Shown piece by piece: positions 42,904 through 51,919 of a DNA stretch of 64,000 bases. Under the pieces are notes generated by a model that searched no databases, was not told where the DNA came from, and saw only the letters and a program-made list of their open reading frames with translations. Source of the stretch: Millisia brevis NBRC 105863 (lineage in GTDB: Bacteria; Actinomycetota; Actinomycetes; Mycobacteriales; Mycobacteriaceae); the NCBI RefSeq assembly GCF_001552615.1, contig NZ_BCRN01000009.1, positions 124,001-188,000 of the forward strand, given 5' to 3'. The translations under genes and the position numbers were made by a program. The stretch's first letter is position 1. Each line of letters starts with the position of its first letter.

Positions 42904-45900
42904 TTGCTGATCGCCTCCGCGCTGATCACCCTGATCTGCTTCCTGCAGGTCCCCGGCCGCACCGTCGCCGACACCAAGCTCGACCTGACCGAGAACCCGA
43001 TCGGGTTCCTCGCGCGCGCCGCCCACATGTGGAACGCGCAGATGCCGTTCGGCCAGGTCCAGAACCAGGCCTACGGCTACTTCTTCCCGCACGGCGCGGT
43101 CTTCGCGCTCGCCGAGGTGCTCTCGATCCCCGGCTGGGTCACCCAACGACTGTGGTGGTCGGCGCTGCTGATCGCCGGGTTCTGGGGCGTCGTACGGCTG
43201 GCGGAGGCCCTCGGGATCGGTTCGCGGCCGTCGCGGGTGATCGCCGCGGTTGCGTACATCACCGCGCCTCGGGTGCTCACGACGTTGACCGCGATCAGCT
43301 CCGAGACGCTGCCGGTGATGCTGGCCCCCTGGGTGCTGCTGCCGATCGTCACCTATCTCTCCGGTACCGGTCGGGACGGTCCGCGGCGGGCGGCGGCGCG
43401 CAGCGCGTTGGCGGTGGCGGCGATGGGTGCGGTCAACGCGGTCGCCACGATGGCCGCGACGCTGCCGGCGGTGCTGTGGGTACTGCTGCGGCGACCCGAG
43501 GCCCGGGTGCGCCGGGTGACCGGCTGGTGGATCGTGCTGACCGCGGCGGCCACCGCCTGGTGGATCGTGCCGCTGCTGCTGCTCGGCCGGGTCAGCCCAC
43601 CGTTCCTCGACTTCATCGAGTCGTCGTCGACAACCACCCGCTGGACCTCCCTGGTCGAGGTGCTCCGCGGGACGACGAACTGGACGGCCTTCGTCTCACC
43701 GGAACGGATCGCCGGGACCGTGCTGGTGACCCAGCCGGAGATGATCGTCCTGTCCGGCGCGGTCGCCGCCGTCGGACTGGCGGGCCTGGCGATGCGCTCG
43801 ATGCCGTCGCGCGGGAGTCTGCTGACCCTGCTGCTGTTCGGTCTGACGCTGATCGGCGCGGGCTATCTGGGTACGGGGCTGCTCGGTGGCCTGGGATCGC
43901 CGATCGCCGAACCGGTGCGGGTCTTCCTCGACGGGGTCGGGGCGCCGCTGCGCAATGTGCACAAATTCGAACCGCTGATCCGGTTGCCGCTGATCCTGGG
44001 CATCGCGCACGCGATCGGAAAGGTGTCGCTGCCGGGCGCGGTACCGCGCGAGCGGTGGCGGACGGTCGCCGCGCATCCGGAACGCGAACCGGCGTTCGCG
44101 GCGGCGGGGTTGGTGGTGGTGGCGATCCTGTTGGCCGGGTCGTTGGCCTGGACCGGCAAGCTCGCCCCCACCGGCGCCTACCAGTCGATCCCCGCGGCCT
44201 GGCAGGAGGCGTCGGATTGGCTGGCCGACAACGCCGGCAATACCCGCGCCCTCGTCGCCCCCGGCGCACCGGTCGCCTCGCAGGTATGGGGGCTGACCCG
44301 CGACGAGCCGCTGCAACCGTTGGCGCAGTCGCCGTGGGTGGTGCGCGATGCGGTCCCGCTGGTCACCCCCGGTGCGATCCGCGCCCTCGACTCCGTCCAG
44401 CGCCTCTTCGCCGACGGCAGACCATCGGCCGGTTTGGCCGACACGCTGCTCGGTCAGGGCATCGGCTTCGTGATCGTCCGCAACGACCTCGATATCGAGA
44501 TGTCGCGGTCCACCCGCCCCCTGCTCGTCCATCAGACGCTGGCCGGCTCGCCCGGACTGACGCGGGTGGCGAGCTTCGGTGATCGGGTCGGGCCCGGCTC
44601 GGTCGACGGGGTGGTCACCGACGCCGACCTGCGGCCGACCTATCGGATGATCGAGATCTACCGGGTCGATTCGCCGCCGCCGGCCGGGTCGACCGAGGGC
44701 CCGGCGCCGCCGCTGGTCGGCCCCACCGATCCGTACGTCGTCGACGCCGATGCGCTGCCGCGCGTCCAGGGCGGCCCGGAGTCGCTGCAGCGGCTCAACG
44801 AACACCGCGGGCGCGGCGGCCTCGATCCGGTGCCGAACGGTCCGGTGCTGCTGGCCGCGGATGCGCTGCGTGCGGGGCTGCCGGTCGACGATGTGCTGGT
44901 CACCGATACGCCGACCGACCGCGAGACCGATTACGGCCAGGTCGACAACCACAGCTCCGCCCTGCGCGCCCCGGACGATCCGCGCCGGGTGCTCAACGAG
45001 GTGTCCGACTATCCGGTGGCCGACACCCCGCTCGTCGAGGGCCGCTGGGAGGGCGCCCGCATCACCGTGTCGAGCGCGGCGGCCGATGCCACCCAGCTCG
45101 GCGGTACCGCCCCCGGCTCGTCCGCGGCGGCGACCGTCGACGGCGACGCCGCCACCAGCTGGCTGAGCAATGGTCTCGAGGCGGCGGTCGGGCAGTGGCT
45201 GCGCATCGACCTCGACAAGCCGATCAGCAGCGGCCTGCTGCAGCTGCGGACCAGTGGCGCGGCGACCGGGTCACCGGTCAAATGGGTCGAGGTGGCCACC
45301 AATGCCGGCACGACCGCGGTGCGGATCGCGGAGCCCGGTGACCTGGAGACCGTCGCGCTGCCCGGCTCCGAGATCGAGTGGATCAGCGTCACCGCCAGAC
45401 AGACCGAGGACGGCTCGGCCGGCGGCCAGTTCGGGATCAGCGAGCTGTCGGTCGACGACTACTCCGATCCGCGGAACCCGTTCCCGGTGCCGATCCGCTT
45501 CCACACCACGCTGCCGGAGACGGTGCCTGGCGCCCGGGTCACCGGATGGGACCTGTCCCAGGAGTTGCCGGGACGGGCCGGCTGCTTCGACGCCCCCGAC
45601 CGGGTGCGCTGCGCCGCCGGGCTCGCCCTGGCACCGGAACAGCTCGGCCGCTTCGACCGGGAGCTGAGCGTGCCGATGGGCACCGCGGTGACCCCCCAGC
45701 TGTGGTTGCGCACCCGCCAGGGTCCGGAGCTCGAGACGCTGCTGACCGAACCGGATCGGCCGATCGGGCGCGGCAGCAGCGACGTCGGCGACCTGCGCGG
45801 TACCGCGTTCGCGTTGACCGATTCCGATCCGCGGACCTCGTGGACGGCGACCGAGCAGTCGACGCGGGATCGTTCGGGCGGCAAACCGACGGTGACGATC

Positions 45901-47340
45901 GAGCTGCCCCGCCCGACGCTGGTGACCGGGCTCGAGGTGCGCAACAGCCTCGGCCCGCTGCCGGCGCACACCACGCGGATCGCGGTCAACCTCGGCGACG
46001 GCACCCAGGTGCGCGACCTCGACGACAGGGTCTCGACGATCGACCTCCGGCCGACGGTCACCGACCGGATCGTGATCAGCCTGGTCGCCTGGGAGGAGGT
46101 GATCGACCGGACCGGTCTGGGCTTCACCCGCGATCAGCCCCCAGGTCTGGCCGAGGTCACCGTGCTGACGCCGGACGGCCCGCTCGCCCCGAACCCGCCG
46201 GATCCCGATCGGGTGATCACCCTCGACTGCGGCTTCGGCCCGACCATCGAGATCGCCGGGCAGCAGGTGCGCACGTCGGTCACCGCGTCGGTCCGCCAGC
46301 TGCGCGACAGCGAGCCGGTCGCCGCGACGATCTGCCAGGACAACGCGCCGGTCGACCCGCAGTCCGCCCCGCCGATCCCGCTGCCGGAGGGCCGCCAGGA
46401 GGTCTCGGTCTCCCCCAATCCGCTGTTCTTCACCGATCAGCTGCGCCTGATCGCCGCCCCGCGCCCGGCCGTGCCGCCGGTCGGACCGCGGCCGCTGCCG
46501 GTCACGACCGTGCAGTGGGAGTCGACGCACCGCGCGGTGGCCGTCGACGCCGCCGACCACGATCGGGTATTCGTCGTGCCGGAGTCGACCAACCCGGGCT
46601 GGCAGGCGTCGGTCGACGGCACCGAGCTGACCCCGGTGGTGATCAACGGCTGGCAACAGGGCTGGGTGATCCCGGCGGGGGTCCAGGGTCGGATCGATCT
46701 GACCTTCGGGCCGGACCGGTGGTACCGGTTGGGCCTCTTCGGCGGGCTCTTCCTACTCGCGATTCCGCTGCTGGCATCCGGTATGCCGGGTGAGGTGCTC
46801 CGCCGGGTGCGCGGACGGTTCGGCACGTCCACCGGCGAGCCGGAACCGCCCACCGGCGACGCCACTACCGAAGAGGCCGGCAACGCCGTGCACGCCATTG
46901 CGGGGGCGCCCGTCGATGTCGGCCCGCACCCCGCACCCGACGATCCGCCGGCCCGCGTCTACCGCGGATGGGTGATCGCCGCGCTGGGGTTGGTCGCGGC
47001 CGTGGGCATCCTGACCGGCCCGGTCGGCGCGGTCGTCGCGGTGATCGCCCTGATCGTCGCGGGACCGGTGCGCGGTCGGTTCGGCAGCGATCGGATCGCG
47101 CGGGGCTTCGTCCTGGTCGCCGGGACGTCGTATCTGTTGGCGGCGATCGCGTTGGCCGCGGCCGGCCCGTGGCGCGGACCGGACGGCTACGCCGGTACCT
47201 CGCCGGGGATTCAGTTCCTCGCGGTGGTCGCCGTGGTGGCGGCGGGAGCGTCGGCGATACCGGTGCCGGCCGGCCGGGGTCGGGGTCGGGGTCGGGGTCG
47301 GGCGAAGCGGCGCCGGACCGGTTCCTCGATCAGCGCATAG
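42904..47340 (+). CDS. aftD: Alpha-(1->3)-arabinofuranosyltransferase AftD (DUF3367)
   Basis: A very large (about 1478-residue) GT-C membrane glycosyltransferase that adds arabinofuranose branches to arabinogalactan and lipoarabinomannan from a polyprenyl donor. The N-terminal half holds about a dozen helices. PGRTVADTKLDLTENPIGFL, MPFGQVQNQAYGYFFPHG and GWVTQRLWWSALLIAGFWG match mycobacterial AftD, including the acidic residues of the first outer loop. Discoidin-like carbohydrate-binding modules lie near residues 722-830 and 960-1070, and more helices lie after 1275. The start is unclear. The frame opens at 42787 just after DUF2613 with no ATG or GTG before the first helix, so TTG 42904 is a working start. 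The 3' end overlaps the acyltransferase gene by 130 bp. Confidence 0.92.
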   Translation: MLIASALITLICFLQVPGRTVADTKLDLTENPIGFLARAAHMWNAQMPFGQVQNQAYGYFFPHGAVFALAEVLSIPGWVTQRLWWSALLIAGFWGVVRLAEALGIGSRPSRVIAAVAYITAPRVLTTLTAISSETLPVMLAPWVLLPIVTYLSGTGRDGPRRAAARSALAVAAMGAVNAVATMAATLPAVLWVLLRRPEARVRRVTGWWIVLTAAATAWWIVPLLLLGRVSPPFLDFIESSSTTTRWTSLVEVLRGTTNWTAFVSPERIAGTVLVTQPEMIVLSGAVAAVGLAGLAMRSMPSRGSLLTLLLFGLTLIGAGYLGTGLLGGLGSPIAEPVRVFLDGVGAPLRNVHKFEPLIRLPLILGIAHAIGKVSLPGAVPRERWRTVAAHPEREPAFAAAGLVVVAILLAGSLAWTGKLAPTGAYQSIPAAWQEASDWLADNAGNTRALVAPGAPVASQVWGLTRDEPLQPLAQSPWVVRDAVPLVTPGAIRALDSVQRLFADGRPSAGLADTLLGQGIGFVIVRNDLDIEMSRSTRPLLVHQTLAGSPGLTRVASFGDRVGPGSVDGVVTDADLRPTYRMIEIYRVDSPPPAGSTEGPAPPLVGPTDPYVVDADALPRVQGGPESLQRLNEHRGRGGLDPVPNGPVLLAADALRAGLPVDDVLVTDTPTDRETDYGQVDNHSSALRAPDDPRRVLNEVSDYPVADTPLVEGRWEGARITVSSAAADATQLGGTAPGSSAAATVDGDAATSWLSNGLEAAVGQWLRIDLDKPISSGLLQLRTSGAATGSPVKWVEVATNAGTTAVRIAEPGDLETVALPGSEIEWISVTARQTEDGSAGGQFGISELSVDDYSDPRNPFPVPIRFHTTLPETVPGARVTGWDLSQELPGRAGCFDAPDRVRCAAGLALAPEQLGRFDRELSVPMGTAVTPQLWLRTRQGPELETLLTEPDRPIGRGSSDVGDLRGTAFALTDSDPRTSWTATEQSTRDRSGGKPTVTIELPRPTLVTGLEVRNSLGPLPAHTTRIAVNLGDGTQVRDLDDRVSTIDLRPTVTDRIVISLVAWEEVIDRTGLGFTRDQPPGLAEVTVLTPDGPLAPNPPDPDRVITLDCGFGPTIEIAGQQVRTSVTASVRQLRDSEPVAATICQDNAPVDPQSAPPIPLPEGRQEVSVSPNPLFFTDQLRLIAAPRPAVPPVGPRPLPVTTVQWESTHRAVAVDAADHDRVFVVPESTNPGWQASVDGTELTPVVINGWQQGWVIPAGVQGRIDLTFGPDRWYRLGLFGGLFLLAIPLLASGMPGEVLRRVRGRFGTSTGEPEPPTGDATTEEAGNAVHAIAGAPVDVGPHPAPDDPPARVYRGWVIAALGLVAAVGILTGPVGAVVAVIALIVAGPVRGRFGSDRIARGFVLVAGTSYLLAAIALAAAGPWRGPDGYAGTSPGIQFLAVVAVVAAGASAIPVPAGRGRGRGRGRAKRRRTGSSISA

Positions 47341-48509
47341 GACGCGGCGGCGACGACGATGCTGATCGCCGCCGTGGCGACCAGCACGATCAGGAACCGT
47401 CCGCTGAACGCGGGGATCCCGAAGATCGGGAAGACCGCGCCGAGCACCAGCAGGTGCCACAGGAAGATGCTGTACGACCACCGTCCCAGCGCCAGGGTGG
47501 CCGGATGGTCGAGCAGCAGGTGCCGGTCGGTGCGCAGGACCAGCGGGGCGACCAGACCGAAGCCGATCAGCGCGCCGAGGGCGATCTTGGCGCTGAACTG
47601 CCACGGCTCGGGCCGGATCAGCCCCTCGGGGCCCGCGAGATCGGTCGACGATGCGACAAATGCGATCGTCGCCAGGGCGGCCATCGACCACCGACGACGG
47701 CCGGCGGCCAGCACCCACCGCTCCGGGCCCGAGACCGCTCCCGCACCCCGCGCGGCGATCACCGCGGCCGCGGCGGCCGCCTCGGCGACGAGCATGCCGG
47801 CGACGAACCACGACAGGTAGCCGGGCATCCAGGTGTCGGTGTGCACCCCGTCGGGGGTGTCGATCGGCAGATACGCCCAGCACAGCGAGGCCACCGCGGC
47901 GATCAGCAGGACCGGCACCCGCCACGAGGTGCGCAGGCGCGCCAGGCCGACCGCGAAGAGCGGCAGGAGCAGATAGAAGACCATCTCGACCGAGAGGCTC
48001 CACATCTGGGTGAGCCCGCCGGTCAGCCCGTAGGGGGTGAAGACCTGGGTGAGCGTCAGGTTCGACAGCCACAGCTTCCACCCCGCCCCGGCCTCCGGGA
48101 GCAGCACGAGCACCGCGACGACGACGACCCAGTAGACCGGCAGGATGCGGACCACGCGCGAACGCAGGTAGACGCGCAGCTTCGGTTCCCGACCGAGCCC
48201 GCGGGCGGCCTCCGCGCGCGGGCGCCACAGCAGCGCACCCGAGAGCGCGAAGAAGACCGCGACCGCCATATCGAGTCGCCCCAGGCCGCGGCCCAGCACC
48301 GGCCAGGCGGTCGCCCCGGTCTGGAAGGCCACGTGGGTGACCAGGACGCCCAGGGCCGCGATCGCGCGCAGGCCCTCGAGCGCCGGGATGAACCCGTGCG
48401 GCGGCACCGCCGGCGGCTTGCCCGGTTCGTCCACACCCACCCCACTCGGTCGGCGGAACGAAGATCCGCCGGTCTGCTCGATCACAATCCGGCCGGTTCG
48501 GATTGTCAC
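47211..48509 (-). CDS. Acyltransferase family 3 membrane protein (Rv0228-like)
   Basis: A 432-residue polytopic acyltransferase. FIPALEGLRAIAALGVLVTHVAF near residues 40-62 is the family's first helix with the catalytic His. FFALSGALLWRP (the F-x-L-S-G motif), YLRSRVVRILPVYW and TQMWSLSVEMVFYLLLPL follow, and about ten helices are seen. Members move acetyl, succinyl or other acyl groups onto glycans. The place beside aftD and DUF3068 suggests decoration of envelope arabinan or a glycolipid. The C-terminus ends in an Arg-Pro repeat (RPRPRPRPRP) encoded inside the overlap with aftD. GTG 48509 is a working start; GTG 48440 is possible. Confidence 0.9.
   Translation of the reverse strand: MTIRTGRIVIEQTGGSSFRRPSGVGVDEPGKPPAVPPHGFIPALEGLRAIAALGVLVTHVAFQTGATAWPVLGRGLGRLDMAVAVFFALSGALLWRPRAEAARGLGREPKLRVYLRSRVVRILPVYWVVVVAVLVLLPEAGAGWKLWLSNLTLTQVFTPYGLTGGLTQMWSLSVEMVFYLLLPLFAVGLARLRTSWRVPVLLIAAVASLCWAYLPIDTPDGVHTDTWMPGYLSWFVAGMLVAEAAAAAAVIAARGAGAVSGPERWVLAAGRRRWSMAALATIAFVASSTDLAGPEGLIRPEPWQFSAKIALGALIGFGLVAPLVLRTDRHLLLDHPATLALGRWSYSIFLWHLLVLGAVFPIFGIPAFSGRFLIVLVATAAISIVVAAASYALIEEPVRRRFARPRPRPRPRPAGTGIADAPAATTATTARN
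47276..47302. repeat. GGGGTC hexanucleotide repeat in an antisense gene overlap
   Basis: Four perfect GGGGTC units and a partial fifth lie where the end of aftD (plus) overlaps the end of the acyltransferase gene (minus). It encodes Gly-Arg repeats in AftD and Arg-Pro repeats in the acyltransferase. Gain or loss of a unit keeps both frames. Confidence 0.9.
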
Positions 48510-48754
48510 CTTCGGGTGCCGTCGCCGACACCACCGGTCCGCCCCGGGACTGGCATTCAGGGTAGATGCCCGCGCCGCGCCCGGAATCCGAGCATCCGAC
48601 CAGGCCGGCCGCCGGGGCGGCGCCTGCTAGTGTGCCCTGGAATCGATGTGCGCGCCGGAGGCCCATGGCGCCGATGGTCGTTGGATACCGGCAGCCATCG
48701 GGTGAGCGGCGCGCCAACCTTCGCGTTGCGACGATCCAGGGAGAACATCCGAAG

Positions 48755-49984
48755 ATGGCCGAACGATCGGGCCGACCCAATCCCGTGGCACTTGCCCTGA
48801 TCGGGCTGGGCGCATTGCTGCTCGTCGCGGCGCTGCTGATCCCCACATACACGCTCGGACGGTTGGAGAAGATACCGCTCGATCTGGAGACGACCACGGT
48901 GTCCACCGGTGAGGGTCGCGTCCTCGACGCGGCCTCGCTGACCACGGGTACCGGGCCGGCGTTCACCGAGAACGTTCCGCTGATCTCGCAGCGCTTCCTG
49001 ACCGTCGAGGAGCCCTCGAACGGCGACGTGGTGACGCTGCAGGCCGGTTCGACGCTGCGCCGCACCGATCGCCAGGGCGATTCCGGTCTGCTGACCGCGA
49101 GCGTCGACCGGGTGACCGTCGATCGCCACACCTCGATGCCGGTGGAGGATCCGGTCGGCACCATCCAGGTTGTCGCCGACCAGCCCGCCGAAGAGGTGCC
49201 GCATACCGGTTTGCAGTACAAGTTCCCGTTCAACGTCGAGCAAACGTCGTACCCCTTCTTCGACCTGCTCGCCCGCGAGAGCTTCCCGCTGGACTTCGTC
49301 GAGGAGACCGAGATCAACGGTCTGCCGGTGTACCACTTCCGCCAGGAGATCGGCCCGGTCGATCTGGCACAGGCCGTCCCCAGCGTCACCGCGAACAGCC
49401 TCGAGCTGCCCGCCGCCGCCTGGGGCCTCGAGGGCGACGCCCCGGTGCGGATGGACCGGTTCTACAGCAACGTTCGCGAGATCTGGGTCGAGCCGCGTTC
49501 CGGCACGATCGTGCGCGGCCAGGAACAGCCGTACCAGTACTACGCCCGCGATGCGGCCACCCCCGATGTCGACGTCCTGCGCGCGACGATCGCCTTCGAC
49601 GAGAACACCGTCGAGCGACACGTACAGATCGCCTCGGACGCGAAGAACCTGATCAGCCTGGTCGGCCGGACCGTTCCGATCATCGCGGCGATCCTGGGTG
49701 TGCTGAGTCTGATCGGCGGCATCTTCCTGCTGCTGCGCAGCGGGCGCACGCCGAAGGAGGAGGCGCCGCAGGCGGCCGCCGCGACCGAGGGCTACGGCTT
49801 CGGGCGCTCGGGGTACGAGGACGAGACGGTCGCCGGACGCCACGGCTACGGCTCGAACGCCGAGTACGAGTCGGGCGACTTCGACTACACCCGCTCGGAC
49901 GATCAGCCGTCTACGGCCGATTACTCCGACGATCTGACCGAGGAGATCCCGCGCACCCGCCTGCGCGGCGACCAGCAGGACTGA
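48755..49984 (+). CDS. DUF3068 membrane protein (Rv0227c/PorA-family-like)
   Basis: A 409-residue protein. A helix at residues 9-30 (ALALIGLGALLLVAALLIP) is followed by a large outer domain of about 290 residues. This contains TYTLGRLEKIPLDLETTTVS, QYKFPFNVEQTSYPFFDLLARESFPLDFV and REIWVEPRSGTIVRGQEQPYQY, which match DUF3068. A second helix near 310-330 (TVPIIAAILGVLSLIGGIFLLL) leads into a Tyr/Asp/Ser-rich cytoplasmic tail. The M. tuberculosis counterpart is an envelope protein of unclear role. The ATG at 48755 has AGGGAG about twelve bases upstream. A strong UUCG-loop hairpin follows its stop, and it is divergent from the acyltransferase gene (245 bp). Confidence 0.9.
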   Translation: MAERSGRPNPVALALIGLGALLLVAALLIPTYTLGRLEKIPLDLETTTVSTGEGRVLDAASLTTGTGPAFTENVPLISQRFLTVEEPSNGDVVTLQAGSTLRRTDRQGDSGLLTASVDRVTVDRHTSMPVEDPVGTIQVVADQPAEEVPHTGLQYKFPFNVEQTSYPFFDLLARESFPLDFVEETEINGLPVYHFRQEIGPVDLAQAVPSVTANSLELPAAAWGLEGDAPVRMDRFYSNVREIWVEPRSGTIVRGQEQPYQYYARDAATPDVDVLRATIAFDENTVERHVQIASDAKNLISLVGRTVPIIAAILGVLSLIGGIFLLLRSGRTPKEEAPQAAAATEGYGFGRSGYEDETVAGRHGYGSNAEYESGDFDYTRSDDQPSTADYSDDLTEEIPRTRLRGDQQD

Positions 49985-49994
49985 TCGACAACGC

Positions 49995-50036
49995 CGACTC
50001 CGGCCGTCATACCTTCGGGTATGGCGGCCGGAGTCG
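49995..50036. terminator. UUCG-tetraloop hairpin after DUF3068 gene
   Basis: A 19-pair stem with one T-G wobble: the arm at 49995-50013 starts CGACTCCGGCCG and its partner at 50018-50036 ends CGGCCGGAGTCG, closed by TTCG. It lies 11 bp after the stop. No T-run follows, but the stability is striking. Confidence 0.7.
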
Positions 50037-50104
50037 TATATGCGGTGTCGTCAATACAGTCAATACAGAGGTATCGAGCGCCTGATCGGTAGCCGCCGTT
50101 CCGC

Positions 50105-50172
50105 GTGGGGATTTACCCACTCCGGCAAGTGTGGGAATATTGCCACACAGACGCATGTGGGGAATCACCCAC
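50105..50172. promoter_or_regulatory. Three phased operators upstream of the HipB-like gene
   Basis: Three copies of a 16-bp dyad, GTGGGGATTTACCCAC (50105-50120), GTGGGAATATTGCCAC (50131-50146) and GTGGGGAATCACCCAC (50157-50172), recur every 26 bp and end 23 bp before the regulator start. The third is extended by CAT/ATG outside its arms. The array is a clear autoregulatory site for the HTH protein; a direct TCAATACAG tandem pair lies further upstream (50051-50068). Confidence 0.75.
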
Positions 50173-50195
50173 ATGCATGCACAGGAACGAGCGGT

Positions 50196-50432
50196 ATGAC
50201 CTCGCTGACCGTCCGAAAGCCCGCGGACCTCGCGGCCGTTATCCGCGCCGTACGGGAGGACGCCGGCCTGAGCCAGGCGGAACTTGCCGATCGCCTCGCA
50301 TTCTCGCGGGACTACATGGTCGACCTGGAGTCCGGGAAGGCGAATCTGTACGCGACACGCTTGTTCCGCGTCCTGCACGAGCTGGGCATTACCCTCAGCG
50401 TCGATTTCGAGGACGACCGTGCCGACGCTTGA
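50196..50432 (+). CDS. XRE-family regulator, HipB-like antitoxin
   Basis: A 78-residue helix-turn-helix protein. LAAVIRAVREDAGLSQAELADRLAFSRDYMVDLESGKANLYATRLFRVLHELGITLSV follows the HipB pattern (helices around residues 25-45, written here only to show the motif SQAELADRL and SRDYMVDLESGK). In HipBA modules HipB binds phased operators as dimers and represses its own operon while holding the HipA kinase. Here three regular operators precede the gene, and the following hipA is only a stub. The ATG has AGGA ten bases upstream. It sits inside a conserved envelope cluster as an apparent insertion. Confidence 0.85.
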   Translation: MTSLTVRKPADLAAVIRAVREDAGLSQAELADRLAFSRDYMVDLESGKANLYATRLFRVLHELGITLSVDFEDDRADA

Positions 50433-50553
50433 TCTGTTCCTTCGGGATGTGCGCGTCGGTGTCGTGGAGCCTGTCGCCCGCGACCGGACCCGGGTGACGC
50501 TGACCGTCGCGGGAACGCAGATCGGCGAACTTCCGAGTTCGAAGCAGCTCTGA
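50419..50553 (+). pseudogene. hipA remnant (N-terminal stub)
   Basis: A 44-codon frame that starts with GTG inside the end of the HipB-like gene (14-bp overlap, standard for hipBA). It reads [21 protein letters not shown], resembling the N-terminal strand of HipA kinases (LDVYL...VG.L), then ends at a stop after GELPSSKQL. A full HipA has about 400 residues, so the kinase domain is absent. Only 38 bp follow before the next gene ends on the other strand. This is most likely the residue of a deleted toxin gene; a short real peptide cannot be excluded. Confidence 0.65.
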
Positions 50554-50591
50554 TCACCGAAACGCCTCCGGACCGCCGGCCGCGAAGCCGA

Positions 50592-51887
50592 TCAAGACGA
50601 CCGAAGCGCGCCCCCACCCCGATCGTCCACTCGCGTTCCCGCGCCGAGGAGGGCGACCGTGGCGGTGATCGCGGCGGTGATGACCGCCGTGCCGGCCGCG
50701 ATGGTGATCGTGCCGGTGGCGGTCTGCGCGAGCGTGGCGATCAGGGTCAGTTCGATGGCGGCGGCGCACCAGGCGACGGCGGCCAGGCGGGTGCGGCCGC
50801 GGGCGATCGCGGACAGCAGGGCGACCTGCAGGACCGCGAGCGCCGCACCCTGCAGGGCGAAGACCCACAGCAGCGGCTCGACCGGCTGATAGGCCGCCCC
50901 CACGACCACCGACGCGAGCGGAGCCGCGACCGCCGCGGCGGCGACGACCAACACCCCGATGCCGACCAGCCCGCCGAGCGCCGACCGCAGCGCGGCGCGG
51001 GCCTGCCCGGGATCGGCCAGCCGCGGGTAGGCGACCAGCCCGATCGCCTGTGGCAACCAGAACGCCACCTTGGCGGCGACCGCGCCGAGCGCGTAGAGCC
51101 CGGCCTGTTCACGGTCGACCACCGCGCGCACCACGACCAGATCGAGCGACGAGAGCGCGACGATCACCAGCTGCACCTGCGATGCCGCGAGAATCGCCCG
51201 CAGGGACCCCGTCGACCGCCCGGCCTCGACGTCCCGGTCGTGCCGAGCCCCCAGGTCGACCACCAAACGGGCGGCAGCCGTCGCGACCAACAACCCGGCG
51301 GCCGACCCGATCAGCGCCGGACCGGGGCTACCGCCGGCGGCGAGGACCACCACCGCGGGCACCACCTTCGCCAGCCCGGCGCCGGCGATCACCAGGGCCA
51401 GTTCCCCGAACCGCGATTGCCCCTGCAGGATGCCCTGCTCGGTGGCGAGCAGCACCAGCACCGGCGCCATCATCACCGAGGCGATCGCCGCCGTCGCGGA
51501 GGTGTGCAGCAGCACCGTCAGGATCGGCGCGCTGATCGCGGCGAGCACCGCGACGATCACGACGCATCGCAACCCGAGGGCCCGCTGCTGCGCACGGCTG
51601 CTGCCACGCACCATCTGTCGGGCAACCACCGATTGCAGGGCGAGGGCGGGCACGGCGAGGGCGAGTTGGGCGGCGAGCAGGCTCGCGAATTCGCCGTAGG
51701 CGGCCGGTCCGAGCCAGCGACCGGCGGGGATGTGCAGCAGGTAGGCGGCGATATTGGCGACCATCGAACCCGCGGTGACCGCGGAGATGCCGGTCAGCCA
51801 GCCGTGTGCGGCCGGGCGGCGCGTGGCGGTGGGGGCCGCTGCGGAAGAATCACCCGGATGGGCATCGGTCGGCTGCGGCACCGTCAC
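50592..51887 (-). CDS. Polysaccharide/lipid-linked oligosaccharide flippase-like protein (Wzx/MOP type)
   Basis: A 431-residue membrane protein with about twelve helices. GISAVTAGSMVANIAAYLLHIPAGRWLGPAAYGEFASLLA at residues 33-72 (only the pattern GRxLGPxxYGEF matters) is the helix 1-2 signature of polysaccharide biosynthesis export proteins. The middle helices hold VQLVIVALSSLDLVVVRAVVDREQAGLYALGAVAAK, another family block. Such proteins flip lipid-linked sugars across the membrane. It is divergent from the following membrane protein with only 32 bp between. The location among envelope glycan genes suggests export of an arabinan- or mannan-linked intermediate. The start is GTG 51887. Confidence 0.85.
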   Translation of the reverse strand: MTVPQPTDAHPGDSSAAAPTATRRPAAHGWLTGISAVTAGSMVANIAAYLLHIPAGRWLGPAAYGEFASLLAAQLALAVPALALQSVVARQMVRGSSRAQQRALGLRCVVIVAVLAAISAPILTVLLHTSATAAIASVMMAPVLVLLATEQGILQGQSRFGELALVIAGAGLAKVVPAVVVLAAGGSPGPALIGSAAGLLVATAAARLVVDLGARHDRDVEAGRSTGSLRAILAASQVQLVIVALSSLDLVVVRAVVDREQAGLYALGAVAAKVAFWLPQAIGLVAYPRLADPGQARAALRSALGGLVGIGVLVVAAAAVAAPLASVVVGAAYQPVEPLLWVFALQGAALAVLQVALLSAIARGRTRLAAVAWCAAAIELTLIATLAQTATGTITIAAGTAVITAAITATVALLGAGTRVDDRGGGALRSS

Positions 51888-51919
51888 ATGATGGCATCGT
51901 CGCCGGCCGCACGGTCGCG

